Source: Thermoprotei archaeon (lineage in GTDB: Archaea; Thermoproteota; Thermoprotei; Thermofilales; B15-G2). Taken from it: 6,259 bases of DNA. Positions 1 to 5,206 of the stretch are shown here, in pieces. Numbering within the stretch: the first letter of the stretch is position 1; the number at the start of each line of letters is the position of its first letter. Both the position numbers and the translations under genes were made by a program. The stretch is from positions 1-6,259 of the forward strand of contig QMRV01000110.1 in assembly GCA_003649445.1 (NCBI GenBank). The letters run 5' to 3'. The notes under the pieces were generated by a model. The model did not search any database. It saw only the letters and a list, made by a program, of their open reading frames with translations, and was not told the DNA's origin.

Positions 1-259
1 GAATACATCCACCCCTAATAAACACGTGCTTATCAGAACTATTTTCCACAACAACCTTACCAACTGTTCCAGCATCACGTATACTTAAAATACCTGGAAC
101 TTCGTCAATAACTATGTATTCTCTAGAACCATACCTAACCTTAACAATAGGTATAACAAGAGCCAAAGACTTCGAAGAATACCTCCAAGGCTCAAGAAAC
201 CTAAAAGTCTCCTGCCTTTCAAGATCATCTATCAGATTCAAAAGGGTTTTGCTAATCAT
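1..259 (-). CDS. ARPP-1-like protein, N-terminal part (runs off left edge)
   Basis: This is an open frame of 86 complete codons read leftward; the 3' part lies outside the window. The ATG at 259-257 is preceded by AGGTG at 269-265 with 5 nt spacing, and a TTTAAAAAT box at 299-291 predicts a transcript start about 10 nt upstream, so the start is well supported. After an N-terminal stretch containing LEPW (residues 23-26) come SLALVIPIVKV (about 31-41), EYIVIDE (47-53), then GKVVVENSSDKHVFIRGG (67-84). This order (variable 'P-I/L' strand, 'iDE' segment, 'v.v.N.s..pvfi.gG' strand pair) recalls the start of the ARPP-1 domain, a family of unknown biochemical role found in archaea and bacteria. The usual next motif, a G..Q.R-type segment, would fall outside the window, so the assignment is tentative. 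No signal peptide or membrane segment is seen. Confidence 0.6.
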   Translation of the reverse strand, partial: MISKTLLNLIDDLERQETFRFLEPWRYSSKSLALVIPIVKVRYGSREYIVIDEVPGILSIRDAGTVGKVVVENSSDKHVFIRGGCI

Positions 260-264
260 ACTTA

Positions 265-299
265 CACCTAAACTAAACTTAACTCTCAAAATTTTTAAA
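265..299 (-). promoter_or_regulatory. TATA box and Shine-Dalgarno of the ARPP-1-like gene
   Basis: Read leftward, TTTAAAAAT (299-291) is a good archaeal TATA box. About 25 nt beyond it lies AGGTG (269-265), complementary to the archaeal 16S rRNA 3' end, then 5 nt and the ATG at 259. The geometry predicts a leader of roughly 10 nt. Confidence 0.6.
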
Positions 300-531
300 C
301 TTTACTTTCAGAAAAAACTGAGGTTCATGAAGGACATTATTTAATTATCAAGAAATATTATACACGTAGGATTATAGACTAACAGTAAACACTATATTAA
401 CAGACTTTACCATGAAAGGATAGCCATCTCCAGATAATGCGGCATATTACCTTTAGAAAACATTAATCATAGAATAAGTCTAGTCGAGATAAGGTGTTTA
501 GCAAGTAGCTGGAACTTTGCATTCATGTTAT

Positions 532-553
532 TCTACTATTAGTCTACTATTAG
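532..553. repeat. Tandem 11-bp direct repeat
   Basis: TCTACTATTAG occurs twice back to back (532-542 and 543-553) in noncoding DNA. It is an exact two-copy duplication, most simply explained by replication slippage; no function can be assigned. Confidence 0.7.
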
Positions 554-636
554 ATACGTATCTCATAGACCTTTACATTCACTATACATGCTGAGATAGG
601 GTGAAGTTCTAGTAGACGTTAAGCAATAGTAACTTC

Positions 637-664
637 AAAAAGCATTATGAGCTTATTTAAAAAG
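637..664 (-). terminator. T-rich 3' end of the PLD-like gene
   Basis: Just past the TAG stop (682-680), the minus strand reads through two T5 tracts (about 664-660 and 641-637) separated by AT-rich sequence. Archaeal RNA polymerase typically stops at such U-rich tracts without needing a strong hairpin. No strong stem is present, so this is a position-based call. Confidence 0.35.
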
Positions 665-679
665 TTGGGTAATATGGTT

Positions 680-1270
680 CTAGGTGATCCATTTCTCGTA
701 AATATTCTTACCTATTGCGTTTTCTACGATCTCGTCTACTAAAGCTTCGCTTTCAAATCTAATCATGTAGTCTGCTGGTATTTCTTTAATTGTTAATATG
801 CTTAATGGATTGATGGAACCTAAGTATATGATCCCGTTATCTATTATGGCAGCCTTAAAGTGCAATTTTGGTTCTTCAACGGTGACTGTCGTAATGCCAT
901 TGTTCTCGAGGATTTTTATACATTCTCTGTGTTCATTCACGTTACTTACCTCTTTAGGCTTAGGAGGTCTTGTTACAACAATTATCCTTACACCTTTACT
1001 TAATGCTTCTTTAACCTCCTTCGCATTAGTGAACTTTTCAACTCTGAGCTTGTTTAGAAACGGCGATATTATAACAACTAATCCCTTGGCAGCTTTTATA
1101 TCATCAAGTAAGCTTACATGAAATCTATCAGCATCATAAACTTTACTGGCAGCTCTGAAAAATTGTTCTCTAAGCCTCTTTAACATAGGACCTTTTCTCA
1201 TTCTCTCCTCGAGAAGCTTTCTTAAAGGACCTTCACCCTTTAAGATATGTTTGAAAACCATACTTTCCAC
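680..1270 (-). CDS. Single-HKD phospholipase D-like protein (probable nuclease)
   Basis: The protein has 196 residues and no signal peptide or membrane segment. An N-terminal basic helical region (about 1-50) is followed by one PLD-like domain (about 50-190). It contains a strand ending in ISPF (68-71), a second strand GVRIIVVTRPP (93-103), and the complete catalytic signature H137-x-K139-x4-D144-x6-G151-S152-x-N154, with a conserved acidic residue at E173. A single HKD motif is normal for bacterial and archaeal PLD-type nucleases, which dimerise to build one active site from two halves; membrane-lipid hydrolysis is less likely for a small soluble archaeal protein. Similar domains also occur as tails of archaeal helicases. 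The frame opens with GTG at 1270; an ATG at 1261 is three codons in and equally possible, since neither has a clear Shine-Dalgarno. It diverges from the amidotransferase gene across 51 bp. Confidence 0.85.
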   Translation of the reverse strand: MESMVFKHILKGEGPLRKLLEERMRKGPMLKRLREQFFRAASKVYDADRFHVSLLDDIKAAKGLVVIISPFLNKLRVEKFTNAKEVKEALSKGVRIIVVTRPPKPKEVSNVNEHRECIKILENNGITTVTVEEPKLHFKAAIIDNGIIYLGSINPLSILTIKEIPADYMIRFESEALVDEIVENAIGKNIYEKWIT

Positions 1271-1321
1271 AACTAATTATAAGTAACACAATGAGTTAAG
1301 TGTATTTGGTGTGATCCCGGT
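1271..1321. promoter_or_regulatory. Shared divergent promoter region with a GGTGTGATC ribosome site
   Basis: The 51 bp between two divergent genes must drive both. Rightward, ATTATAAG (1276-1283) is a TATA candidate predicting a start near 1305, and GGTGTGATC (1308-1316) lies 5 nt before the ATG at 1322; its GTGATC part pairs with the archaeal anti-Shine-Dalgarno. Leftward, AAATACACTTAA (1307-1296) is a weaker box predicting a start near 1276, giving an almost leaderless transcript for the GTG at 1270. The two core promoters interleave, so the genes may compete or share regulation. Confidence 0.5.
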
Positions 1322-2374
1322 ATGTGTGAACTATTTGGCCTATCGGCTAATCGTGATGTACTTGTCAACTTTACGTGGCGCGGCTTCTTAGAGAGAGGTG
1401 AAATTCATTATCATGGTTGGGGTGTGGCTTGGTATCTGAATAAGGGTGTTTGCCTAGTTAAAGAGCCCAGACCAGCATCCAAAAGCCCTATAGCAAAGCT
1501 ACTGCTAAGTGGCGTTAAGAGCCGTATTGTGATTAGCCATGTTAGATTCGCTTCACAAGGTGAACCTGCTTATATTAATACTCATCCATTTGTGAGAAAA
1601 CTGTATAAACGCGAATGGGTTTTCGCTCATAATGGTGATGTATCAGGTATAATGGGGAGCTCGGAGTTTAGGCTTAAATACTACTTTCCTGTTGGCGATA
1701 CTGATTCCGAATATGCTTTCTGCTACATAATGGATAATCTTAGGGAGCTAAGTGAAGAGGTAAACAGCATTATTAAAACCTCGAAAACTATATGGGAGTT
1801 AGCTGATGAAATTGGGGATTATGGTAAATTCAATTTCCTGCTAAGTAATGGTGAGTATCTTTTCTCATACATGAATAGGTCAGGGACTTTACATTACTTG
1901 CTTAGGCACCCACCTCATAGAGTGTATGTTAAGCTTGAAGATGAGGATTTTGAAGTATGGTTGGAAGAAATTAAGAGCCCCGACGAATATGCTGCCCTCA
2001 TAGCTACAAAACCCTTAACTAATGAGGAATGGGTTCCTCTTGAGCCAAACTCCTTGTATGTGCTTGGTGATGGTAGCATATTACTAAAGGTAAATAATCG
2101 AGGAAAATTAGAGCACATGTTGAGTGAAACTGAAGTAGAGGTTCTGAGGCTTGTGAGAACTAATCCTCGAAGTGTTGAGCTTATACGCTTGTCAAGAGCG
2201 CTTGGACTGGATTTGAACCATGCCTACAATATTGTAAGAGCGCTTATTGCTAAAGGTTTTCTTAGGAAGGATCGCAGATACCTTGTGCCAATGAATAGTC
2301 CGGAAGCTAGATTCTTTACCGAGCCTAAGAGAAGAGAACTCATAGACACTGTAGTTCTCAGGGTAAGACCTTAA
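1322..2374 (+). CDS. Class II glutamine amidotransferase with C-terminal winged-helix-like domain
   Basis: The protein has 350 residues. Cys2 directly after the initiator Met is the N-terminal nucleophile of class II (Ntn) amidotransferases, which release ammonia from glutamine. Supporting motifs in order are HGWGVAWY (31-38), SHVRFAS (72-78, with the substrate-binding Arg75), NTHPF (86-90), AHNGDVSG (102-109, the HNG loop) and GDTDSE (125-130). This layout matches the stand-alone YafJ/EgtC-like group, not a synthetase domain of GlmS, PurF or AsnB, so the acceptor of the ammonia is unknown. The Ntn domain ends near residue 262. The segment from about 267 to 322 (LSETEVEVLRLV, then helices to GFLRKDRRYLVP) has the spacing of a winged helix-turn-helix, suggesting DNA or protein binding. 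The ATG is exposed after Met removal and has a good ribosome site at 1308-1316. Confidence 0.9.
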   Translation: MCELFGLSANRDVLVNFTWRGFLERGEIHYHGWGVAWYLNKGVCLVKEPRPASKSPIAKLLLSGVKSRIVISHVRFASQGEPAYINTHPFVRKLYKREWVFAHNGDVSGIMGSSEFRLKYYFPVGDTDSEYAFCYIMDNLRELSEEVNSIIKTSKTIWELADEIGDYGKFNFLLSNGEYLFSYMNRSGTLHYLLRHPPHRVYVKLEDEDFEVWLEEIKSPDEYAALIATKPLTNEEWVPLEPNSLYVLGDGSILLKVNNRGKLEHMLSETEVEVLRLVRTNPRSVELIRLSRALGLDLNHAYNIVRALIAKGFLRKDRRYLVPMNSPEARFFTEPKRRELIDTVVLRVRP

Positions 2375-2380
2375 CAAGCC

Positions 2381-2394
2381 ATGGGGAAACCCAT
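2381..2394 (+). other. Small GNRA-loop hairpin just after the amidotransferase stop
   Basis: ATGGG-GAAA-CCCAT forms a perfect 5-bp stem closed by a GAAA tetraloop, six bases beyond the TAA stop at 2372-2374. No T-run follows at once; a T5 tract comes at 2451-2455. It may cap or stabilise the 3' end of the mRNA. A 5-bp stem can arise by chance. Confidence 0.35.
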
Positions 2395-2429
2395 CTACTT
2401 CCATATTGAGGTAATGAGGATAAAATGAG

Positions 2430-2439
2430 AAAAAGTATA
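2430..2439 (+). promoter_or_regulatory. TATA-like box of the CDC48-N fusion gene
   Basis: AAAAAGTATA with purine-rich DNA upstream sits about 25-30 nt before a predicted transcript start near 2461, giving a leader of roughly 10 nt to the TTG at 2472. No Shine-Dalgarno is seen, which fits a near-leaderless transcript. Confidence 0.35.
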
Positions 2440-2471
2440 GCAGGCCTAGATTTTTCTCGAGTTAAGCGTCC

Positions 2472-3305
2472 TTGACCCAGGTTAGGTTGAAGGTTTTTGA
2501 GTCGTTGGAGGATAGGGGTAGGTGGAGGGTTAGGGTTAATCTTGGTGTTTTGAGGAGGTTGGGTGTTGTTCCTGGCGGTGTTGTTGAAGTTGTTGGTGGT
2601 AGGAGAACTGCTGCTTTTGCTTGGCCTGCTAATGTTGGTGGGGATGTTGTTGGTTTGAGTGATGTTGTTTTGAGAAACGCCGGTGTTAGGGTCGGTGATT
2701 TTGTTGTTTTGAGGAAGGCTGTAGTGAAGGAGGCTGTTTCTGTTAAGCTTGCTCCTGTTGACCGTACTGTCCCTGTCGATGAAGGGTTTGTAAACTATGT
2801 TAGGAGGAGGCTTTTAGACTATCCTTTAACTATTGGCGATATTGTTCCTGTACCTGTTTTAGGTGAGCCTATAATGTTTAAGGTTGTTTCAACAGATCCT
2901 CACGGTATTGTTGCTGTAACTTCTAAAACTAATGTTGTTGTTTATGAGAAGCCTTTGGAAGAGGGTTTAGCTAGGCTTGTAGCTAATCTGCTTAAGGAGC
3001 AAGGTTACAATGTTTTGCATGTAGGGTTGTTGGAGGATGGAGCTGATGTTGTAGCTGAGAAGCAGAAGGTAAAGCTCATAGCTAAGATTGTTAGGGAAGA
3101 AACCAGGGATGCTAAAACAAACTTCTATATAGCGTTAGGGAAGCTTCTAATGCTTATGAAGGATCCTAACGCAGAATACGCTCTAGTGTTAACGGAGAAT
3201 AAGCATGTGAAGTTAACGAAGAATATTCCTGAAGAGATTAAGCAAAAATTAAGACTTAGGTTCCTAATGTTGGAGAAAAAGTATGTGGTAAGAGAAGTCA
3301 AATAA
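2472..3305 (+). CDS. CDC48/VAT-type N-domain protein lacking AAA modules, with a nuclease-like C-terminal domain
   Basis: The protein has 277 residues. Residues 4-84 match the double-psi beta-barrel subdomain of CDC48/VAT: GVVPGGVVEV (31-40), RRTAAFAWP (44-52) and LRNAGVRVGDFVVLRK (67-82). Residues 89-157 match the second N subdomain: VSVKLAP (89-95), FVNYVRRRLLDYPLTIGDIVPVPVLG (about 106-131), VVSTDP (138-143). In CDC48/VAT these bind cofactors and substrates ahead of two AAA ATPase rings. Here no Walker motifs follow; instead residues 163-277 show helix EEGLARLVANLLKEQGYNV, GADVVAE (190-196), KLIAKIV (201-207), then ALGKLLMLM and AEYALVL. This recalls PD-(D/E)XK nuclease cores, with D192 and K205 in place, but the usual Glu two residues before the Lys is Ile203, so activity is doubtful. 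A TAA at 2463 and the lack of an early ATG force a TTG start. The first third is extremely G+T rich. Confidence 0.8.
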   Translation: MTQVRLKVFESLEDRGRWRVRVNLGVLRRLGVVPGGVVEVVGGRRTAAFAWPANVGGDVVGLSDVVLRNAGVRVGDFVVLRKAVVKEAVSVKLAPVDRTVPVDEGFVNYVRRRLLDYPLTIGDIVPVPVLGEPIMFKVVSTDPHGIVAVTSKTNVVVYEKPLEEGLARLVANLLKEQGYNVLHVGLLEDGADVVAEKQKVKLIAKIVREETRDAKTNFYIALGKLLMLMKDPNAEYALVLTENKHVKLTKNIPEEIKQKLRLRFLMLEKKYVVREVK

Positions 3306-3362
3306 GTTTGGAAAAAGATAATGTGTTTAAGAGGTATAGTGAGGTTCTTATTTTGTTCTATT
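3306..3362. terminator. Convergent 3' ends with T-tracts on both strands
   Basis: The 57 bp between the convergent stops carry T-rich tracts for each direction. Rightward there is a broken T-run at about 3348-3363 for the CDC48-N gene. Leftward there is a T5 (complement of A3312-A3316) for the small unknown gene. No strong hairpin is seen; the call rests on position and U-richness. Confidence 0.4.
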
Positions 3363-3752
3363 TTAGCATTGATATTTTCTTATGTACCATTCTACTTCGG
3401 CAGGTCTAAGCGTTATCGATATTTCCTTCGTGAAGAGTCTTATGATTTTCTCGTTCTTCTCTAGCATTATGAATTCTCTGTAAACTATTCCATCTGTTTC
3501 CTCTTCCCAATCTAGGACTTTGAACCCTTTTCTCATGAATTTTAAAGCCAAATTCTCTATACCTGAATACTTAAGCCTTATCAGGCCTTCCTCCTTTCCT
3601 AGAATCTCACATATAACGTAGTTTTCCTCTATAATTGCCACTACTATGTGAAAATAAACTTTAATACGGTAGTTTAGGCACTCCCACTTCTCAATAATGG
3701 CTCTTTTTAACTTGTTAAGCTTCAATATTGTGAAATAGATTAGACCCCACAT
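3363..3752 (-). CDS. Hypothetical protein, 129 residues
   Basis: I do not recognise this protein. It is soluble, mixed-charge and probably alpha/beta: a basic N-terminal helix (about 8-25), a beta-rich middle with strands around IKVYFHIVVAIIEE (30-43) and NYVICEIL (44-51), a Gly-Leu-Lys segment (55-67), then an acidic turn DWEEETDG (81-88) and a last part ending in two closing helices. There is no signal peptide, no convincing membrane span and no metal-binding cluster. The ATG at 3752 lacks a Shine-Dalgarno but sits about 20 nt after the transcript start predicted from a good TATA box (3802-3794). A GTG near codon 38 is a possible shorter start but has no better signal. The promoter holds two identical dyads, so the gene is probably repressed by a specific regulator. 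It converges on the CDC48-N gene. Confidence 0.6.
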   Translation of the reverse strand: MWGLIYFTILKLNKLKRAIIEKWECLNYRIKVYFHIVVAIIEENYVICEILGKEEGLIRLKYSGIENLALKFMRKGFKVLDWEEETDGIVYREFIMLEKNEKIIRLFTKEISITLRPAEVEWYIRKYQC

Positions 3753-3758
3753 AGTATT

Positions 3759-3802
3759 AGAAGTTCTTCGTGTAGAGGAGAAGTTCTGGATGATATTAAA
3801 AA
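3759..3802 (-). promoter_or_regulatory. TATA box with two AGAAnTTCT operator-like dyads
   Basis: Read leftward, TTTTTAATA (3802-3794) is a TATA box predicting a transcript start near 3772 for the gene starting at 3752. The 9-bp dyad AGAA-N-TTCT occurs twice with the identical sequence, at 3787-3779 (between the TATA box and the start) and at 3767-3759 (just past the start). Centre-to-centre spacing is 20 bp, about two helical turns. Sites in these places would block polymerase recruitment or escape, as archaeal repressors do. The regulator is not identifiable here. Confidence 0.5.
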
Positions 3803-3837
3803 TTTACTGTTTTAGACAGAATAAACTAAAGGTATTG

Positions 3838-3882
3838 GAAACCTCTAGAAGGCGAATTAATGTCTAGGTTTCGTTAGTTTTT
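3838..3882 (+). terminator. Hairpin followed by T5, rightward
   Basis: GAAACC (3838-3843) and TAGA (3846-3849) pair with TCTA (3863-3866) and GGTTTC (3867-3872), leaving a 2-nt bulge and a 13-nt loop. T-rich sequence with a T5 tract (3878-3882) follows. It looks like a rightward terminator, yet no rightward gene precedes it; it could end an unannotated small RNA or be a relic of the decayed region. Confidence 0.3.
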
Positions 3883-3899
3883 ATGCACCTATAGTTTAA

Positions 3900-4076
3900 G
3901 TTTTTGTTTGTTATGGGTCTCTGCCTGTAGCTTTTGCTGCCTTTATTTTTAACCCTATAGTATTTGTTGAGGAGTATGTTTGCTAGTTTCATGAATGCTT
4001 GGAGATGTTTTCATGGCGTAAAGCAGTTGCGATGTTGTTTAGTTTGTTTATGGTGCAGTTGAAGTTTTTGAAGCAT
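3900..4076 (+). other. Broken open frames upstream of the Fe-S-cluster remnant
   Basis: One rightward frame reads as two protein-like pieces split by a TAG at 3984-3986. The first (3900-3983) contains GSLPVAFAAFIFNPIVFVEE; the second (3987-4076) contains FHECLEMFSWRKAVAMLFS and ends at TAA 4077. This is a different frame from the cysteine-cluster piece that starts at 4043 and overlaps its end. The pattern fits the decayed N-terminal part of the same gene after frameshifts, but without a homologue this cannot be settled. I see no intact gene between 3753 and 4477. Confidence 0.25.
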
Positions 4077-4336
4077 TAAATTGCTTTGAAGATCCTGCTT
4101 CTCATGACTTTTATGTAGATGCTTTAGTAAGATTTTGTAGTGAAGAGCTTAAAGGTTTAAGTATTAATGACATATCCCTTGATAAATCTCCTGGTGTAGT
4201 TGATTTAATTATCTGGTATTTTGCATGTGAGAAGCAAGCAGAGGGATGTAGGAGAGTATGCTCATCAAAGCCTAATTGCGGTATATGCCCTGTAAAAGAC
4301 CTGTGTTTATACGCTATTCTTGTTAAAAGGCCATGA
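4043..4336 (+). pseudogene. Start-less remnant with an endonuclease III-like four-cysteine Fe-S loop
   Basis: A 97-codon frame opens right after a TAG (4040-4042) and ends at TGA (4334-4336). It contains no ATG, GTG or TTG, so it cannot be translated as it stands. The product has coding character: VEVFEALNCFEDPASHDF (6-23), a hydrophobic helix GVVDLIIWYFACEK (51-64), then CSSKPNCGICPVKDLC (73-88), that is C-x5-C-x2-C-x5-C, followed by only nine more residues. Endonuclease III/MutY-type HhH-GPD glycosylases end in a [4Fe-4S] loop C-x6-C-x2-C-x5-C, often with 'CP..DLC' and just before the C-terminus, which fits. The HhH motif and catalytic Lys/Asp are not visible, so the family call is tentative. 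An overlapping leftward frame (4111-4476) has shadow-like composition and was not annotated. Confidence 0.45.
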
Positions 4337-4447
4337 GTTTTAGATTTAGAAGCTTGTTCTTCTTTCAAGTAATGTCGCTTGTTCTTAACATGAGATTGGA
4401 TACTTATAGAGCTTTTCATAAGTGTTAGATGATCTTTAACTAGTAAT
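4337..4447. other. Noncoding spacer after the remnant
   Basis: Between the TGA of the remnant and the 3' end of the leftward operon I see no gene, repeat or RNA signature. Stops are frequent in all rightward frames. Confidence 0.4.
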
Positions 4448-4477
4448 AAAAAGCTTTTTGAGGTAAAGTTTTTCACC
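4448..4477 (-). terminator. Terminator of the two-gene leftward operon
   Basis: Immediately after the TAA (4480-4478), the minus strand reads GGTGAAAAACTTTACC (4477-4462): GGT/ACC and AAA/TTT pair with a one-base bulge. This is followed by the 12-bp palindrome AAAAAGCTTTTT (4459-4448), whose second half gives a T5 tract. A short stem plus U-run directly behind the stop is a credible archaeal termination site. Confidence 0.45.
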
Positions 4478-5206
4478 TTAAGTTAATGCTAGTTGGTTTT
4501 TCAATCTATCTTTAAACTTGCTATATGTTTCTTCGAAAGTTATCACTATTTGCAAATAAGGGTTTGTGAATAACATTTCCATTGATTTTAAAGCTTCTAT
4601 AGCTTCTAGAACCTCCGTCTTTCCTATGAAATTTCTTGTTAAGTGTATATGGTATACAAATGTTACATTCTTTATTCCTTTTCCTTTAAGATTATTTATT
4701 CTCCTAACGAATGCTTCCGTATACCCCTTTAAGTTTCTTGTTGAAAATAATCTCTTCACTTCAGCTAAATGTGTTATTGTTAATTTTTCTTGTAAGCGTT
4801 CTCCTACTGCGTAGTCGAAATACTCAGGTTCTCCAATGTCAAGAACAGGTTCTATAATAAATAATTTATCATAGATCGATGCAACTAGCAGTGAGAAGAG
4901 AGAAGTTGCCTCACTAAGTTTTAACATTCTTCTATTACCCTTACCACATATTTTTAAAATCTTACATACGCTTGAAACGCTTCTCCTTAAATCTCTTTGC
5001 TCACTTTTTCTCATAGAGTAGGGATAACTGGATAGTCTGAGCAAATTATACAATTGTTGCTCGTTAAAATTATTTATGTTATCCCATATTGCTTGTAATA
5101 ACCTCTTTTCTCTAGCTCTTGCCGTTATTGTTGCTTCTACTTCAAAATTCACTACCTCTATAGGTCTCTTTGTCTCTAGTATTAGCTGTTTTTTCGAGAT
5201 ACTCAT
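4478..5206 (-). CDS. Unknown 242-residue partner of the Panacea/YwgA-like gene
   Basis: I do not recognise this family. The product is soluble and mixed alpha/beta. It has a basic, Arg-rich N-terminal half (ARAREKRLLQAIW, 30-41; KSEQRDLRRSVSSVCKILK, 67-85), a helix SLFSLLVASIYDKLF (102-116), an acidic stretch EPVLDIGEPEYFDY (119-132), then a C-terminal part with VTFVYHIHLTRN (181-192) and YLQIVITFEE (217-226). These two strands could form a core sheet; H186/H188 and E225/E226 are candidate functional residues only by appearance. The ATG at 5206 lies inside the upstream gene, giving a 65-bp overlap; no Shine-Dalgarno is evident. A GTG at 5152 would reduce the overlap to 11 bp and give 224 residues. 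Either way the two genes are in one operon and probably translationally coupled. A TTAAATA box at 5230-5224 might give a second transcript. Confidence 0.7.
   Translation of the reverse strand: MSISKKQLILETKRPIEVVNFEVEATITARAREKRLLQAIWDNINNFNEQQLYNLLRLSSYPYSMRKSEQRDLRRSVSSVCKILKICGKGNRRMLKLSEATSLFSLLVASIYDKLFIIEPVLDIGEPEYFDYAVGERLQEKLTITHLAEVKRLFSTRNLKGYTEAFVRRINNLKGKGIKNVTFVYHIHLTRNFIGKTEVLEAIEALKSMEMLFTNPYLQIVITFEETYSKFKDRLKNQLALT

Larger units (their letters stand above)
300..679. other. Noncoding stretch between two leftward genes
   Basis: I see no credible gene here on either strand; short open frames lack coding character, ribosome sites and family motifs. The stretch holds a tandem 11-bp duplication (532-553). 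Near its right end, T-rich tracts on the minus strand (about 664-660 and 641-637) probably serve as 3' end signals of the PLD-like gene. A weak 6-bp inverted repeat GAAGTT/AACTTC (603-608 / 631-636) is the only other structure noted. No C/D-box pair, tRNA or CRISPR repeat is seen. Confidence 0.5.

Noticed and set aside
114..344. Rightward 76-codon frame at the left edge
   Set aside because: It is antisense to the ARPP-1-like gene and covers that gene's own promoter; the leftward gene has a TATA box and Shine-Dalgarno in the right places.
680..690. Match to the 16S rRNA 3' end (TGGATCACCT on the minus strand), also readable as a perfect AGGTGATC ribosome site on the plus strand
   Set aside because: It is only the last codons (Trp-Ile-Thr-stop) of the PLD-like gene; no rRNA sequence surrounds it and no start codon follows on the plus strand.
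798..1121. Rightward 107-codon frame inside the PLD-like gene
   Set aside because: It lies fully antisense to a gene with an intact catalytic motif; no ribosome site.
1915..2404. Two leftward frames (1915-2118 and 2192-2404) opposite the amidotransferase gene
   Set aside because: They are antisense shadows of a well-supported gene, with no motifs or promoter.
2526..2541. Telomere-like TTAGGG repeat
   Set aside because: The match is about one and a half copies inside a G+T-rich coding region of an archaeal gene; it encodes Arg-Val-Arg-Val-Asn and has no repeat context.
3888..3961. Repeated CCTATAGT (3888-3895 and 3954-3961) as possible insertion-sequence target duplication
   Set aside because: The 58 bp between them contain no transposase or terminal inverted repeats; 8-bp AT-rich repeats are common by chance.
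4111..4476. Leftward 121-codon frame starting with GTG just after the operon's last stop
   Set aside because: The composition is Ser/His/Lys/Thr-rich without recognisable motifs, it lies behind a probable terminator, and it is antisense to the cysteine-cluster frame, which reads far more like protein.
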